Assembly (NCBI GenBank): GCA_016801885.1 | Contig: JAFBJY010001473.1 | Coordinates: forward strand, 20,424-84,423 | Origin: Toxotes chatareus | Lineage: Eukaryota > Chordata > Actinopteri > Toxotidae | Direction: 5' to 3' | Length of the DNA stretch: 64,000 nt | Shown: positions 1 to 12,479 of the stretch, piece by piece | Layout of the letters: the number at the start of each line of letters is the position of its first letter | Numbering within the stretch: the stretch's first letter is position 1 | Notes under the pieces: model-generated | Seen by the model: only the letters and a program-made list of their open reading frames with translations | Databases searched by the model: none | Told to the model about the DNA's origin: nothing | Made by a program: the position numbers and the translations under genes

Positions 1-519
1 TGAAATATATTAGATATATTGGAATAAATTTAGCTTATTTCTTGTTTTTATACATAGTGGAGTTTGAATGTCGCTCCATCCTATTCAAGAGGGAACTTGT
101 GTGTCATTACATGAAGGGACTAGAAAATTAATTTATGTTGTTTTGAACTTTGTTCCGTAAATCACAATTGCTGGTATATTTGCAAATCAAACTTGATCTT
201 TAGAAAGTCAGTGTCTATTTTAAAATGTACATTTTGAAAGAAACAAAAAGTCTTTGCAGTAAGCCAACACTCATTAAGTGAATGAATAGATACAGTCACA
301 CTGTAGTCTATGGAGGTCCACTCTTTAATAGGTAGACATCGCCAAGTCCCTCTTAGCTTTTTTTTAAAAAAAATTTAAAATTCACATTTGAAGTAATATT
401 ATGGTAAAAGACCTTAAAACTAAGTGTAGCATTTTAGTTTTGTATTTTTAAAATGACCAGAAACACCAATCACCATTTAGTAAGTGTTCAACGACAGATC
501 CCTGTTCACCAGGTACGCA

Positions 520-555
<36 letters not shown>

Positions 556-804
556 TCCTTTGATGCCTTTGATGTTTCCATCTCTGCTCATGTTGATGGC
601 GTGGCATGAATTGATGTCAGTTAAACCTTTCTGAAAATTGTTGGTACATGTGCTGAGTTTGACATTGAGGAAACTTGATTTCACTTAAGCCCTGGTGGTA
701 CAACACTTTTTAGCATATGAGGTAACTCCTAATAATAATAAGCAATATCTATCTATGTATATGTATATTTATATGTATGTGTGTGTGTGTGTGTGAGTGT
801 GTGT
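1..804. other. No gene seen; GT microsatellites
   Basis: I find no supportable gene here. Two GT-rich microsatellites lie at about 519-551 and 775-812. Each is followed by the same short phrase (TTTGTCCTTTGATGCCTTTG), which also recurs near 61800, so the second marks the left edge of the duplicated segment described next. The rest is AT-rich, unique-looking DNA. Confidence 0.6.
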
Positions 805-2767
805 GTGTGTTTGTCCTTTGATGCCTTTGATGTATCAACATTCTACAGTCTGATGTCACAGGCTGCAGTAAGTGGACACACAGCCAGAGACAAGTTCAGA
901 AGTCAAACGGGAGCAGAAACAGTTGGACTGGACAGGACAGGACTTGCTCATGATTTAAGAAGAAAGAAGCACTCAGATATTTCTGCACAATTATTGACAA
1001 GGAAGGGAGGAGCTACTGCTGTTACAAGGACAAGAGGAAACTACAGGAAAGTCCAGATCACCTCCAAGGTTTTCAGTAAGTCAGTATATGTTAGTTGTTC
1101 ATGTCAGTGTCTGGTTTAGAAGTTAATGTTTTGAAATGTTTTGTCCAAATGATATATTTGTGAAATTGCTGATCATGACTGTGAGATATTCTCATGGTTG
1201 CTCAACTTCTTAACTTTGTTTTGGTGTGATGCTCTGTAGTTTGTGTTAAAGGAAAGGATTTGTAGGAAGTCTGTACTGTCTGCAACAAGATCCTTTCTAA
1301 AGAAATTCTAATGGAAATGATGGAGCATAAAATCCACAGTCCCTGTCCTGTGGAAAAGTTGACTTCCAGAGTTGAAAAGAAGCAAACATGAGGCTTCAAC
1401 AGTCTGAGTAGATCAAGTTTCTATCTTCCAGGTATTTTTAGTCCAAAATTATCCTCTTTGTGTTTCTACACCTAATGTTTCCTTGCAAAGCTGTGGTGGA
1501 GAGATGGAAATACAGAGGAAATTCTGCACTAAAAGACAAACATTTGAAGATTCCCACTTGATTTTGTTTAACAATGCTGATAAATTTTGGAATTACTATT
1601 TGCACAGAAATAGGACAGGGGATTTTGTGGCCTATCATTTCCACAGAAATAGTTTAAAGAAGGGATCTCCTGGCAGCCAGTATGGACAGCAGGAAGAATT
1701 AGATCAAACACCAGTGCTTTGAATGTGGAAATGGGAATGTGAGTATATCTTTAAGTGATTTGGGTTTTTATGCCTTTATTATGGACAGTAGAGAGATGAC
1801 AGGAAATCAGGTGGAGGCAGAGGCATCAATGTTTCCAGTGGAAACTGAATTAGGGATGTTGTGGTAGATGTTCAGAAGCTTAAGGTTGTTACAGAGGTGC
1901 CCTGAAAAGTAGCATATTATGGGCTTTTTCCATTAGCACATAAGCTGTGATGGCATGCATTTCCATTACAGCCTCACAGGAGTTAGCAGGGTAGCTGTGC
2001 CAAATTGCACTGTGTTGGTCCTGCTTGGTAGCAGAGCTGACCATTGCCAACCTATGACATTCTCCTCCCTTTAGCTGTGTCTGCAGTCGCTACACTCCTG
2101 TGTGTCTATGCTGTAGACTAGAGAGAAAGCTCTGTTCTTAATTCTCTCTGTTTTCAGCTCTCAAGACTTTTACAGCTTCTACCTGAACCTCTGTGATCTG
2201 GGGTTTACTTTCACTCCTCTGTTCCAGTTTGGACTTTCAGATATCAGCCTTATTTCACTGTTTACTGATCATTTTCAGCCACATCACAGCTGTTATGTTA
2301 CTACTAATGCAAAGCAAACTTTTTGCTGTTTCTTTTAAACTATGAAAAGGTTGTAAGAAAATGAAATGTGTTTCTCAGTGAGTTAGCATCACTTTATTAG
2401 TGGTTCAGATGAACAAATCAGTTTGCTGTGCAGTAAAGTGGAAGAAACACTTGCAGCGTTCCAGCTCAGCTTTAGTGATAGTGGCTGTTCACAGCATGGC
2501 TTAATGTGAGTACACCTCCACAATGGAAAACACTATTTGTTAGAATGAGGAGTATATTAATTTTAGATGTCATATTTCCAGTCCACTCACCTTCCCAGTT
2601 TAGTATAAGGAGGCTGGTATATTTGTTTGGAAAGCTTGCACTGTGGTTTTGGAAGCCACGCCTCCTTGTGTCTTGTGGCCACAGTCAAGTTCACTGCATC
2701 CCAAACAATATGTTCCCTTTTGAAACCAGAATGAAAGTGTTTGTGTTCATGGAGATATATACCTCTG
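805..2767. repeat. Segmental duplication, copy 1 (2 kb)
   Basis: This segment matches 61797-63783 in direct orientation almost base for base by eye. Visible differences are indels: copy 2 has about 75 extra bases near 62155-62230, and copy 1 has about 35 extra bases near 1570-1660. Small point differences are scattered throughout. No reading frame is conserved across both copies in a way that suggests coding. It may be intronic or 3' sequence of a multicopy gene, which I could not identify. Confidence 0.85.
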
Positions 2768-3486
2768 ATTCTTGGGAATTTGGATAAAACTGGTTTTAAT
2801 TCTGAAAATACTGAAAATTCTTGAATATTCACTTTATACACATTTTTAAACTGTTGTACATATACTCTTCTAAAAGATCTAACATCATACATCATCTACT
2901 TTAAGCAAATTAGGAAAAGTTATGTTTTTTTTGCATTTTTGTATTACAAGTGATGGGTACTTTAATAACTCAACAGCAATGAAGAAAAATTGTAAGCACA
3001 TTCATTTAAAACAAATTAAAACTGCCTCTGACGGTGGTGACACTAATCTGACGGTGGTGACAGTGGCCTTATTACAACATACAATTCCAAAATTTATACC
3101 ACTCAAGTCAATGCCTTCTTGTTTAAGTACTTTATTTAACTATTTACTCCAAAAAAAAAAAAAAAAGGTGTAAGATACATTTAGGCAATATCATTTTTTA
3201 ACCCCTCTCCCATAACATCAAATATCAAATCATCATAATAAAAATTAAAGTCATTACCACTATAAACTGTATATTGGACATGGAGAGCAGATAAATGAAT
3301 AACTACGTCTTACAGTCTCTTTTCCATAAACTGAAATATCTCAAAATACAGAAATCATTCTGTATAAATACCACAAAACACATCTGGCACAATAATAACA
3401 ATAATTGAAATGTGAACTCCTGTGAGTATTCCCTGACTGTATTACATCACTCTTTAACTTTGTCAAGAAGTATAGTGTATATGTTT
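2768..3486. other. No gene seen; A-rich stretch
   Basis: AT-rich non-coding sequence with a run of about 16 A at 3151-3166. I see no gene, although the A-run could be the tail of an old retroposon. Confidence 0.5.
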
Positions 3487-4960
3487 CTGCTCTATGAAGT
3501 CCATGACTTCAGCAGACAGACTGTATATCTCCCTTGTCCTGCTTGCACAACCTGGTGATGACAGTCCCACAAGTTTGACCAGAATATGGTCAAATGGTAT
3601 GAAGCACATACTGTATCCTTTGCACCTCCTTTTGGATGGAATTGTGTTTTGGGCCCATGAGGGTGGAAAAATTCCACTTCCACATCTTGATGATGAGCGT
3701 TCACAGTGAGAGCCTTTGCTAACCACCAGTGCAGGTCATAAATGACCACAAGCCAATCTCCACACTGAACTACATCAGCAGATAGATCTGTCACAGTCCC
3801 GTCAGGACCACTCTTGGTCAGTGGCTTTTGTTGGCTCTTGCTCACTTTCCTCCCATTCCATTTTCTCTTTGCTCACTTTCCTCCCATTCCATTTTCTCTT
3901 GCTCACTTTCCTCCCATTCCATTTTCTCTTTGCTCACTTTTCTCCCATTCCATTTTCTCTTTGCTCACTTTTCTCCCATTCCATTTTCTCTTTGCTCTCT
4001 TCCCTCCTGTTCCATTTCCTCCATCAACATTGCCAAAGGACCTTTCCTCTTTTGCATTGATATAGGACCATCATCCTCAGCCTGTGCTCTGGGTGTGTTG
4101 GCAGTCAACTGGAATATGGTTGGGCTGAAACACTCACACGTCTGTGGCTCACTGCAGAAACAGGACAGTGACCTGCAATGGATCTCAGAGTCGTTTTGGT
4201 GTGTCGGTATGACCTGATGGAGTTTTCTTGTTGCAGGTACAGATTTTAGTGGTAGAGAAAGGAGCGCATCATATGGCTGCATGTCAGCTTCAGTAATGAT
4301 ATAGAGCTTAGTGCTGGAGAGGCTTCTGCCAACAATCTTATGGAAAATATTGCCATTCACAATGTCATTCCCCTGCAGTATAAGGCTGTCTGCAGTCCTT
4401 TTCACAGTACCTCCTATGCCATCTGGTGCCACCTTCCCATGTGGGGTGGGGAAGAAGTTCCAGGTTGTTCTCTTGAAACCTAGAGTTGGAGCGACACTGC
4501 AGAGGAGAGAAAAGTTATTCTTGTTTTTGTATTGCTTGCTGGGACCATCTGACCAAAAGTGAAACGTATCAACTTTTGGAAACTTTCAACAGATGCATCT
4601 TGTTGCTTGGATTCTGATACTGTGCAAAAACCTGTCTTCTGTTCTTTTGTATAGTACATGCCAGTGTGCAGGTTGAGCTGTGGGAGGTTCTGACCAAAGT
4701 GGCATGACTGCACCTCAGAACTATACTTGCATCTCCACCCCTCAGAAAAGTCCACATGCACAGTTACTGTGCTATCATTGCACTCCTCGATCATGCTCCT
4801 ATACTCTCTGGTCTGGTTCTGAACTAAGCACGTGTGTTGTTGTTTCTGTCTTTAGTTTGTCTTCATATTGTTTTAGAAGCTCTCCCAGCATGCCACTGTG
4901 TATCACAGGTCTTGTGTTGAAGTGCATGGTTCACCTCTGTGATAGAACATGGATCAGGAG
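3487..4960 (-). pseudogene. Broken gene of a fish multicopy transposon-associated family
   Basis: Several minus-strand frames together resemble a family of uncharacterised proteins found in many copies in fish genomes, as far as I recall. In protein order: a segment with HVDFSEGWRCKYSSEVQ and an HTGMYYT motif (4480-4794); a segment reading NFFPTPHGKVAPDGIGG then VKRTADSL (4350-4480); then a C-terminal part with GDWLVVIYD (3700-3780) and CFIPFDHILVKL to FIEQ (3487-3620). The frame changes near 3660, and the middle contains a 31-bp tandem repeat expansion, so the copy is probably dead unless some breaks are introns. The molecular function of the family is unknown to me. Association with mobile elements is an inference from copy number. 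Confidence 0.55.
3838..4020. repeat. 31-bp minisatellite, about 6 copies
   Basis: The unit beginning CTCACTTTCCTCCCATTCCA recurs at 3841, 3872, 3902, 3933, 3964 and, degenerate, 3995, giving a period of 30-31 bp. It is pyrimidine-rich on the plus strand and lies within the broken minus-strand gene around it. Because 31 is not a multiple of three, each added unit shifts the frame. Confidence 0.9.
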
Positions 4961-5059
4961 GAAACCTCAGACCACACAAGGACTGAACGACAGTGAGCTT
5001 CTCATTCAGTGGAGTCAAGTTAATTCATTATTTCTAAACAGCAGAAATTCACCTGCCCT

Positions 5060-8000
5060 TTGATTTATAACAGGTTAAATAGATTTGCATCAGGGAAACT
5101 AATGGATGGCATCATTATCTCTGAGAGAACACAATGTGGTGGGATAGAACTGGACTGAGTAAACTGATTAAATATTCGTTTCCATCATTTGTTTACAACA
5201 TTACATCAAATTAAACTGTAAAACAAATGTTAAAGTGTATTTGAAAGTTGCTACTGAAGGTAAAGGAAAAAGCAAAGGACGACAGGATGAGAGAATCCAG
5301 TTCATATGTCCTCCTGACAGAAATGGAGGTTTACAGTGATCAGCAGTGGGACACACACTGTTTATTGTCTTCACTAGTAGAATTTATGTGAAGTGTCAGA
5401 CTCTGTGTCACAGACGCAGGTGGAGGGAGAATTCAGCTTCTCCATTTAATCAACACTGAGCTTTATCCACCTGCACACATCAAACATTATCATTAACAGG
5501 AGTATTAACACTACTGTGAACTGACAACATGGTGTGGAGAGAAGAAGTGGTGTTAATACACTGCAGGCTGAGGGTGTGGCTGATGAGGTGATTGCAGACA
5601 GGTGAGCAGGAGCTCTGGAGGGAAACCTAAAGTAAGTCAGCCACACCCAGGCCTACACACACACAGACAAGAACACAGACAAACAGGGGACAAACAAGAA
5701 ACACTAGGGAGGTTCTCCCAGAAACACGAGGAAGGAGGGAGGGACTGTCGGCTCCTAACATGACTTTGTACCACGCTCTCCACTAAAAGATGGTGAAGAG
5801 AGAAGTTTCTGTGCTGTATTTTTTCATCCTATTGTTAAGTGACAAAACAAATAAATTTCAAATAGATAATTAACCAAATGTTAATCAGGCCCATTTTCAC
5901 TCTATACTGACTGATTAACAAAATGGTGATTTTATCTATTTAAAATTAAATCTACAACAGTGAAGTCTGCAAACACTGAAGGGGTCTGAATACTTCATGT
6001 AGCCACTGTATGTCACTCACCTTAAGAGCAGTGTTTCATCTGCTGCTTCCTCTTCACATCCCACTGGCTGAAGCTCACAGCTGTTTAATGTCAGTGTAAC
6101 TGAATCACTTCATTTAACAAGTGGAGAGTTTGTCAGGCAGCTACACTGAACCACACATAAAGTCTAATTTACTGAGTCCTGTTCATGGCCAGAAATCTGA
6201 TTTCCAGCTTCATGACCCAAGTATGTGTGATGTGTTTCTTTGGTGAATTACCATAGAAATAACTGCCACTGCTTATCAGCTTTATTTAAGAGGCAAGAAC
6301 AGAGAGAGAAGGAGTGTGTGAGAGAGAACAACTCACTTACTTTGGAAAGTGTCACTAAAATCTATCATTTCTTATCTAAATGGATGAATACTTTTCTTCT
6401 TCTTTTTTTCTGTTAAAGGTTTATGTCATTGTGTAGCTGTTGATTTAAAGTGCAGGTGTTTCACCTGCTTAGAAATTAAATTAAATTCCCTTTGATTCAA
6501 TGCTGTACAACAACATAACATTGAATCAAAGGTAATTTGATTTAATTTAATTTCTTTTAACACTCACAAACAGAAAAAAAGTCAATTTAATGACAAAGTT
6601 AAACAGATCTCAATAATAATGTGATCTGAATTCATTATCAATATAAAACACAAAACACTCAGGACACATCTAAATCATCAGTGGTGAAGCCAGTTGGTTT
6701 GAAAAGTCCCATAATTAGATAAATGGAGATCACCTGTGTGCAGCCAAGGGCTTTCAGGTGATTGTAGTATAAATACACCTGCATCTGGAGGCTCCAGCTT
6801 TTGGTGAGTGAGCAGAGAAACTCTCCACCATGAAGACAGAACAACACTGAGTGTCTCTGAGAAAATGGGATTGAAAAGCAGAAATCAGTGGCTGGATACA
6901 AGAGAATTTCCAAGTCAATGAACTTCCCTTGAAGAACAGTTAAACCAATCACTATGAAATGGAAGGAGTTTGACATGGTGAATGATGTATGTATGTCTGT
7001 CTGGAGCAGGCTGTTCTAAAAAACTGACATGTCAGAGAAGAAAACATGAGCAGCTCCAAACAGTTTCACACCATGTTTGTACTTTCACACTCTGATATTA
7101 GCTTTGGTTTTTCTCTCTCTGTCTCGTCCTTTTAACAACCTCCTGCAGCAGGAGTCACATTGAATTTGTCACATCTGATGACTCTTCACTTGTTCGGTGC
7201 TGAGCCTGATAAACTAAAAGGGTTGCATTTGATAATAAAGCAGTTCAATATCATTTGGAGGTTAAAGCATCAGAGGTTGAATGAGGTTTGTCCTGACTGA
7301 CAGCAGCAGGTCTGACATATGGAGGAGAGATGATCTCAGGCAGAGATTTTATTGATAAGGGAGATAAAAATGTGCACAGGTGCATTAACCAGAGGATCTC
7401 ACAGTCTTCTCTGTGTATCAGATCATCTATGGTGTCATGTACTTCAGGAAATGATTTAGTGTTTCAGAGAGTTGTTCCTTTGGAAACATGGAGTCAAGAA
7501 AATCAGTTCTGAATCTGACCCTCTGAAGTGGAGTTAACCAATCCTTCAACCCTTTGTCCTCAGGATGCTGACCACTGTCATTATCTCCATTCTGTTCTGA
7601 CTTTCTTACTTTATTCTTTCCTAAAATAAGATCCTGACCATCCAAAAACTATGAAAGTATAGTAAAGCTGATTCCAACAAAGCTCTTTAGATTCAAAAAG
7701 ATCATCATTCCTGAAAATATTTAAAATATACTTCACACAACTATAAATGTTTGAACCATATATTATCAATTTCTTATGAGATTTATATTGTCAATAAAGA
7801 CTTGTTTAATATACATTCATGACCCACAGCCAGCAAAGGCAGACACCTCATGTGTTTTATTCATCTAATAATGTGCTGTAATTGGTCATTGTGGTCTTGG
7901 TTTTTTTGAATGTCGCCTTACAACTGATATTTTTGTACCTTATGTGTTAATATTGAAAAAAAAAAAAGCTGAATCAGCCCTTTGTTTTCCAGAGGAAGAG

Positions 8001-8487
8001 GACATTGTCTCCCTGAACACATTTGTTTGAGGCTGAGAGATTTCTTGACCTGCAGCTGAGTATCCTGCCCCTTGTGTTTATATTATATTGGGTGTCACTA
8101 GTACAGTATGTCACAACTGAGCAAAGACGGAAGCCAAAAGCACGACTCCAGGGAGCAGAATCAAAAATAAAGTCTTTATTAAACAAAGTAGCAAATAATA
8201 ATCACCCAAACAGGGAAAACGCAAGGAAATAAAATACCAAAAGAAGAACATAAAATCACTCAAACGAGGTAACACAAAATCACTCTTACGAGGAAAAACA
8301 ACAAACTCAAACAAAGACAGGGCAGCAAGGCAAAGATCAAATAAACAAAGTACAAAAGAACACAAAACCTGACAAGAGCACTGACGAGAATAACACACTG
8401 GTTCACTTGACGAGAGACAAGACGAACTGGCACAGAACAAAGGGAGACAAACAATATATAGACACAGGGTAATGGGAAACAGGTGGA
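5060..8487. other. 3.4 kb without a supportable gene
   Basis: I see no convincing coding sequence. The phrase GGGTCTGAATACTT near 5985 resembles the terminus of fish Tc1/mariner elements, but no matching partner end was found. A clear inverted repeat sits at 6472-6554 (separate entry). 8110-8480 is an A- and AC-rich stretch that may be an unidentified interspersed repeat. Its open frames are low-complexity and I do not call them. Confidence 0.45.
6472..6554. repeat. AT-rich inverted repeat
   Basis: The left arm starting GAAATTAAATTAAATT and containing CTTTGATTCAATG is mirrored by a right arm containing CATTGAATCAAAG and ending AATTTAATTTC. About 16 bases separate the arms. It can form a long hairpin and may be a small MITE-like element or a plain palindrome. 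No target duplication was recognised. Confidence 0.75.
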
Positions 8488-9697
8488 AACTAGTGATGGG
8501 TAGATGAGGCGTCATGAAGCGTTTCAACACATTGCAACACTGTATTGATCCTGTGTCAATACTATGTCACTGAATACTGACACCTGCTGGACCTTAAAAA
8601 TCCCTACAGGCAACCCAGTTGACAAACTCAACTGACACTGATTTGATGAGCTAGTATATACAATAATGTGAACTTGTATCATAATGTGAAAATCTAAGTG
8701 AACGTGTTGTGAATGAGGACGCTTGTGGACTGGGACTTTAATTTCAAATTTTTATTAAAAAAAAATAAGTTTTTCCAATGTTTTGAAATTGAGTCTGTTA
8801 TGCTTTTTTGATACAACTTCTCCAGCTGTAGAAAACACCCGCTCACACAGCACAGATGAGGCTGGAGTGCAGAGAAATTGTAAGGAAAGCCGGAAGACGT
8901 TTGGATAGATTGTCTTTTGGTTGTCCCACTATCTCATAGGATCCTGGGACCTGGCAATATCACCCCTCTACCAGGTATCTCTGCACCTTCTGGATGGCAT
9001 CAGCTGTGGCACTTTTGGTCTGCCTGCCCACTTTGATGCCGAGATGTTGCCAAAGGTTATCTAAAAAAACAACAAATTGGCATTTTAGTACATGATTTCC
9101 AAACAACAACAAACAAATAATGCTGAATAACATGCCTGAAGTGGTTGCAGACAGCTGTTGTAAAGATGGTCCCGGCTGGGGCTTATTTGTGCGTTCGATT
9201 ACAGATGCACATTCTGACCGCAGTCTACTGATGGCCTCATTGCACTTGGAGGAACTGAGGAACCTGAGTGATTTAAATCTGGGGTCTTGAAGTGTTGCTA
9301 GGGTCAACACACTTAATGACTCCAGATTGGAAGCAGTGTCTGTGACTCGACGCTTCAGGTGTTCATGTAGGTGTATGGCTGCCTGTGTGTGCAAGGGGAA
9401 GCATTACACTCTAGTGCAAGAGCATTTTCATCATTGGGATGACCTTTGACCCTGACACTCGCCTCTCTTCGGACAACTCCACTGTAGCTTGATGGAAAGG
9501 AGCAAGCACAAGAAGTGTTTCTCTTATGATGGTATACTCATCAGCTGTAAGTGGAGTCAAATCTGTTTTTAGAGAGGCCAGAGATACCCACACTGGTTCC
9601 CTCTCATCATGTAGCCTTGACAGCATTTCATATGTGCTGTTCCAGCGTGTTGGCACCTCATTGATAAGTTTTAGGATTGGTCATCCCAAAATAGGAC
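8488..9697 (-). pseudogene. Truncated hAT transposase (ZBED-type)
   Basis: hAT transposases cut and paste DNA using an RNase H-like fold. The minus strand shows the classic hAT motif PTRWNSTYEML (about 9610-9650), then sequence through LVLAPFHQATVELS (about 9490-9530), then LATLQDPRFKSLRF (about 9250-9300), and a C-terminal part ending QKVQRYLVEG at 8960. The frame breaks at about 9395-9410, with a probable intron near 9060-9140. The plus strand at 8488 reads TAGTGATGGGTAGATGAGG, which resembles a fish hAT terminus. The N-terminal half and the other terminus are missing, cut off by the repeat that begins near 9700. Recognisable but inactive. Confidence 0.8.
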
Positions 9698-9699
9698 AG

Positions 9700-9785
9700 G
9701 TAATTCAATTCAATTCAATTCAATTTTATTTATATAGCGCCTTCCACAATCAAAATTGTCTCAAAGCGCTTTACAGAGACCACAT
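9700..9785 (-). repeat. Interspersed retroposon 3' end, left part (split)
   Basis: Four direct copies of TTCAA-type sequence run into ATTTTATTTATATAGCGCC and then CAAAGCGCTTTACAGAGACC. These phrases are ubiquitous in fish genomes as the 3' part of a non-LTR or SINE-like repeat; the (TTGAAT)n tail implies minus orientation. The element is interrupted at 9786 by the CMC transposon. What may be related sequence resumes at 16677. Confidence 0.6.
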
Positions 9786-10505
9786 CACTGTAAGAATTTT
9801 CACTGTGAAATTACAGTAAATTATTGGTTAATAATTGCATTACTTTCACGGTAATTAAACATAAATATTTTCACAGCCGTTTACTGTAATTAATTCACAG
9901 CATGTTACTGTAATTATTTCACAGTAATTTATGTCAAAACAACAATACTTTACTGCAAATTCATGGTTGTCACACCCAAGGAATTACCGTGATATAGCAA
10001 TAATTAGCTGTGACATAAATACAGTAAACTGCTGTGAAAATATTCACTTTGAATTACTGTAAAAGTAATGCAATTATTAACCAATAATTTACTGTAAATT
10101 TACAATTTAATTAGCAGAATAATATATTGTAAAATCCATTTTTAATTAGAAATTTACTGCACCCTCTCGCTTTATGCTCAAAAAAGAAAACAGAACAAAG
10201 ATGATGATGATTTGTTTTCACTTTTTAATCAAGCTTATAAGTGCAAAGTACAATTACATTCAACAGCAACATTCATAGGCAGTTAAACATGCCCCAACTT
10301 ATTCAGAACAAATCGTAAATATTAAAAACAATAAATGAAATCAAAATGGCTGCAAATGGAAACAAGGGGTCATGACAAATGGGACACCCTTTACAAACAG
10401 CTTTAAAAATTAAAATTAAAATGTGCAAAATGTACAACAGTACAACGATTCCAACTAATGTATGGATAGTTCAACTTTTTTGGATACTCTCAAGTTGAAA
10501 AAATC

Positions 10506-12124
10506 CTACACTCCCTGCCACTCAAAATCTACCAGTTTGCGCATTAGAGTGCTTACATGTGCATTGATGCCTCCACGCTTCCTCTTTGTCTTGGATCCAC
10601 TTTCTGGATTGATACCCAGGAAGCATCTGTAAATCAACAACAACAAAAAAAGCATTAATATCAGGTAATCTTTTATGTTACTTCAACCCTCTGAAATTTT
10701 CACTTGCTTTTGGCCATATTTTTTACTGAATCACTTTTAGCTGGCACTTTTAGCTTTATGTTACTCGTAAAAATATTTCACATTTCTTCCAAGGTCAGAA
10801 ATATACTGTTTGCAAAAAATGCATAGTCTTGGATAAGTTAAAGATAATAAAACTAAACATGATGTGGATGTGAACCTGGATGAGGATGAGGAAAATGAGA
10901 GGTCAGAGTCTGAGTCAGACACAGAACCAGAGGAAGAGTCAGAGGAAGCAGGTAAAGGTGTTTGCTAGTCAGAGACTTGGAAAGGGTGTGTGTGTTAGGT
11001 TTATATTTTTGAGTGAAAGGGGTTGTCAACTGAGGATCCAATAAAATGTTAAGTTTGAAATTATTATACTGTACCTCTGAATAAACTCCAAAGTACAGGA
11101 ACTCTCTTCAGGGTACTGAAGATTAAAATTGTAGAAGCTGGAAAAAAGCGCAGCCAACCCGTTTAACATGTTCCTGTGTGGTCCCATCACCACTTGTTCC
11201 TCGATCGACAACAGCCATGCCCTTGGCTTCATCAGGTCACCTGAAATGAGCAGATGTGTACTGTCATAACGATGTGGAATGCTGAATGTGTCATTGAGAT
11301 TATGTTTCATTCAGAAAAGTTTAGAATCAGAAGAGATGGAAATAAGATTAACACTAAATTGAGCAAAACAATGTTCAACACATTTTTCTACAAAAACACT
11401 ACCTTGTACAATCAAGCAGGGGGTGCTTGGCAGCTCCTGTGTCCTTTGCACATCCGCAGCAGTGGCACATGGCTGTAAAATAAGATATGTGTATCATACA
11501 TCTGTTTACTGTTACTTGTGTAATGACAAAATGCTTATTTATCTGTTTTAACAACTTACATCGACCTCAAGTATGATGGATGTTTTGGGTTCTTTGAAGT
11601 ACGCCATCAGGAGTAGAAGAACACATACAGCCTTGTTTGAGGTCTCTGGCTCGTAATCAGCTAGGATTTCTTCAATTTTGGGATGACGGCTGAGTTCCTG
11701 GCAAAACCGAATGATGGTACTGCCTTTGTTGTTCATGGCCTCTTGCATTTTAACAAGGATGGAGACATCTGTCAGTAGGCCGAAGTGGTTGTAAAGGCCT
11801 TTCTGTGAAAAAAAGAAAAGGCCACTCCTTCTGAATCTCTGCAACTGCTGGTGCAGGGACACTGTTAAGGTGGCGTTGGCTTCTCCATCAGAGGTTGAAT
11901 AACATATGTCTTCTCCATCAGAGGTTCTGCTGTCTCTTCCCAGTCTGCCCCCTCTAATGCAGTCGTGGCTTTTTCTTCGTTGGAATAGATCTCCAACAAT
12001 GTCACCTTTCTTCCCAACATCAGACACCAAGCTCTTCCAACACCTCCAGGAGGGATGTAAGAGTTTGAGCAGCCAGGTCAGGTAGATATGTTGAGATTGC
12101 TTCCTTTATGTCTTCACGATTCAT
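10506..12124 (-). CDS. Accessory gene of the CMC element, four exons
   Basis: I reconstruct four minus-strand exons with consensus splice sites: 12124-11560 (start MNREDIKEAIS, donor GTAAGT), 11472-11403, 11241-11075 and 10626-10506 (ends LVDFEWQGV, then stop). Recognisable blocks are HPKIEEILADYEPETSNKAV, then KEPKTSIILEVD, then DLMKPRAWLLSIEEQVVMG, then a final exon with CFLGINPESGSKTKRKRGG. This set is, from memory, typical of fish predicted proteins annotated as SAM-domain-containing-like; the start LLEVLEELGV would fit the beginning of such a domain. One frameshift is visible near 12035, so this copy may be inactive. It could also be the 3' part of the transposase gene, because an acceptor lies just before the start. 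The role in transposition is unknown. Confidence 0.6.
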
Positions 12125-12479
12125 GTTCTTTAACACAGGAGAGAGTGACAGACAAATTGATTACAGCAATGTACAGTCTTCAATTAATGGAGCTTGATTT
12201 ATTATAACAGTGGGGACCCTAAGAGTGCCACCACTAAAACAATTCCCATCTTAGTCTGTTTCCAGTTGCACTACTATTCTATATTCTATTGCACTTCTAT
12301 TAGGATGGCTGCTAAGTGCATTCCAAAAATTGTAAGTACAAGTCATATTAAATAAATGGCAACTTTGTGGTAAGTTCTGAATATACCAAAGAATAATTTA
12401 GTTTGATTCTCCACCAAATGTCTAACCAAATTATACACCATAAACCTATTTTTCCTCGCAACTTAAAAGTTATTTTTAC

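Noticed and set aside
781..1119. A 112-codon plus-strand frame partly conserved at 61864-62106
   Set aside because: Conservation is no better than in the surrounding duplicated DNA, and the N-terminal part is a GT microsatellite.
5980..6015. A Tc1/mariner element
   Set aside because: Only a terminus-like phrase is present. No partner end and no transposase, so I list it only as a remark.
8111..8530. A 139-codon membrane-protein-like frame on the minus strand
   Set aside because: Composition is driven by A-rich plus-strand sequence (Leu/Phe/Cys/Ser). No homology recognised.
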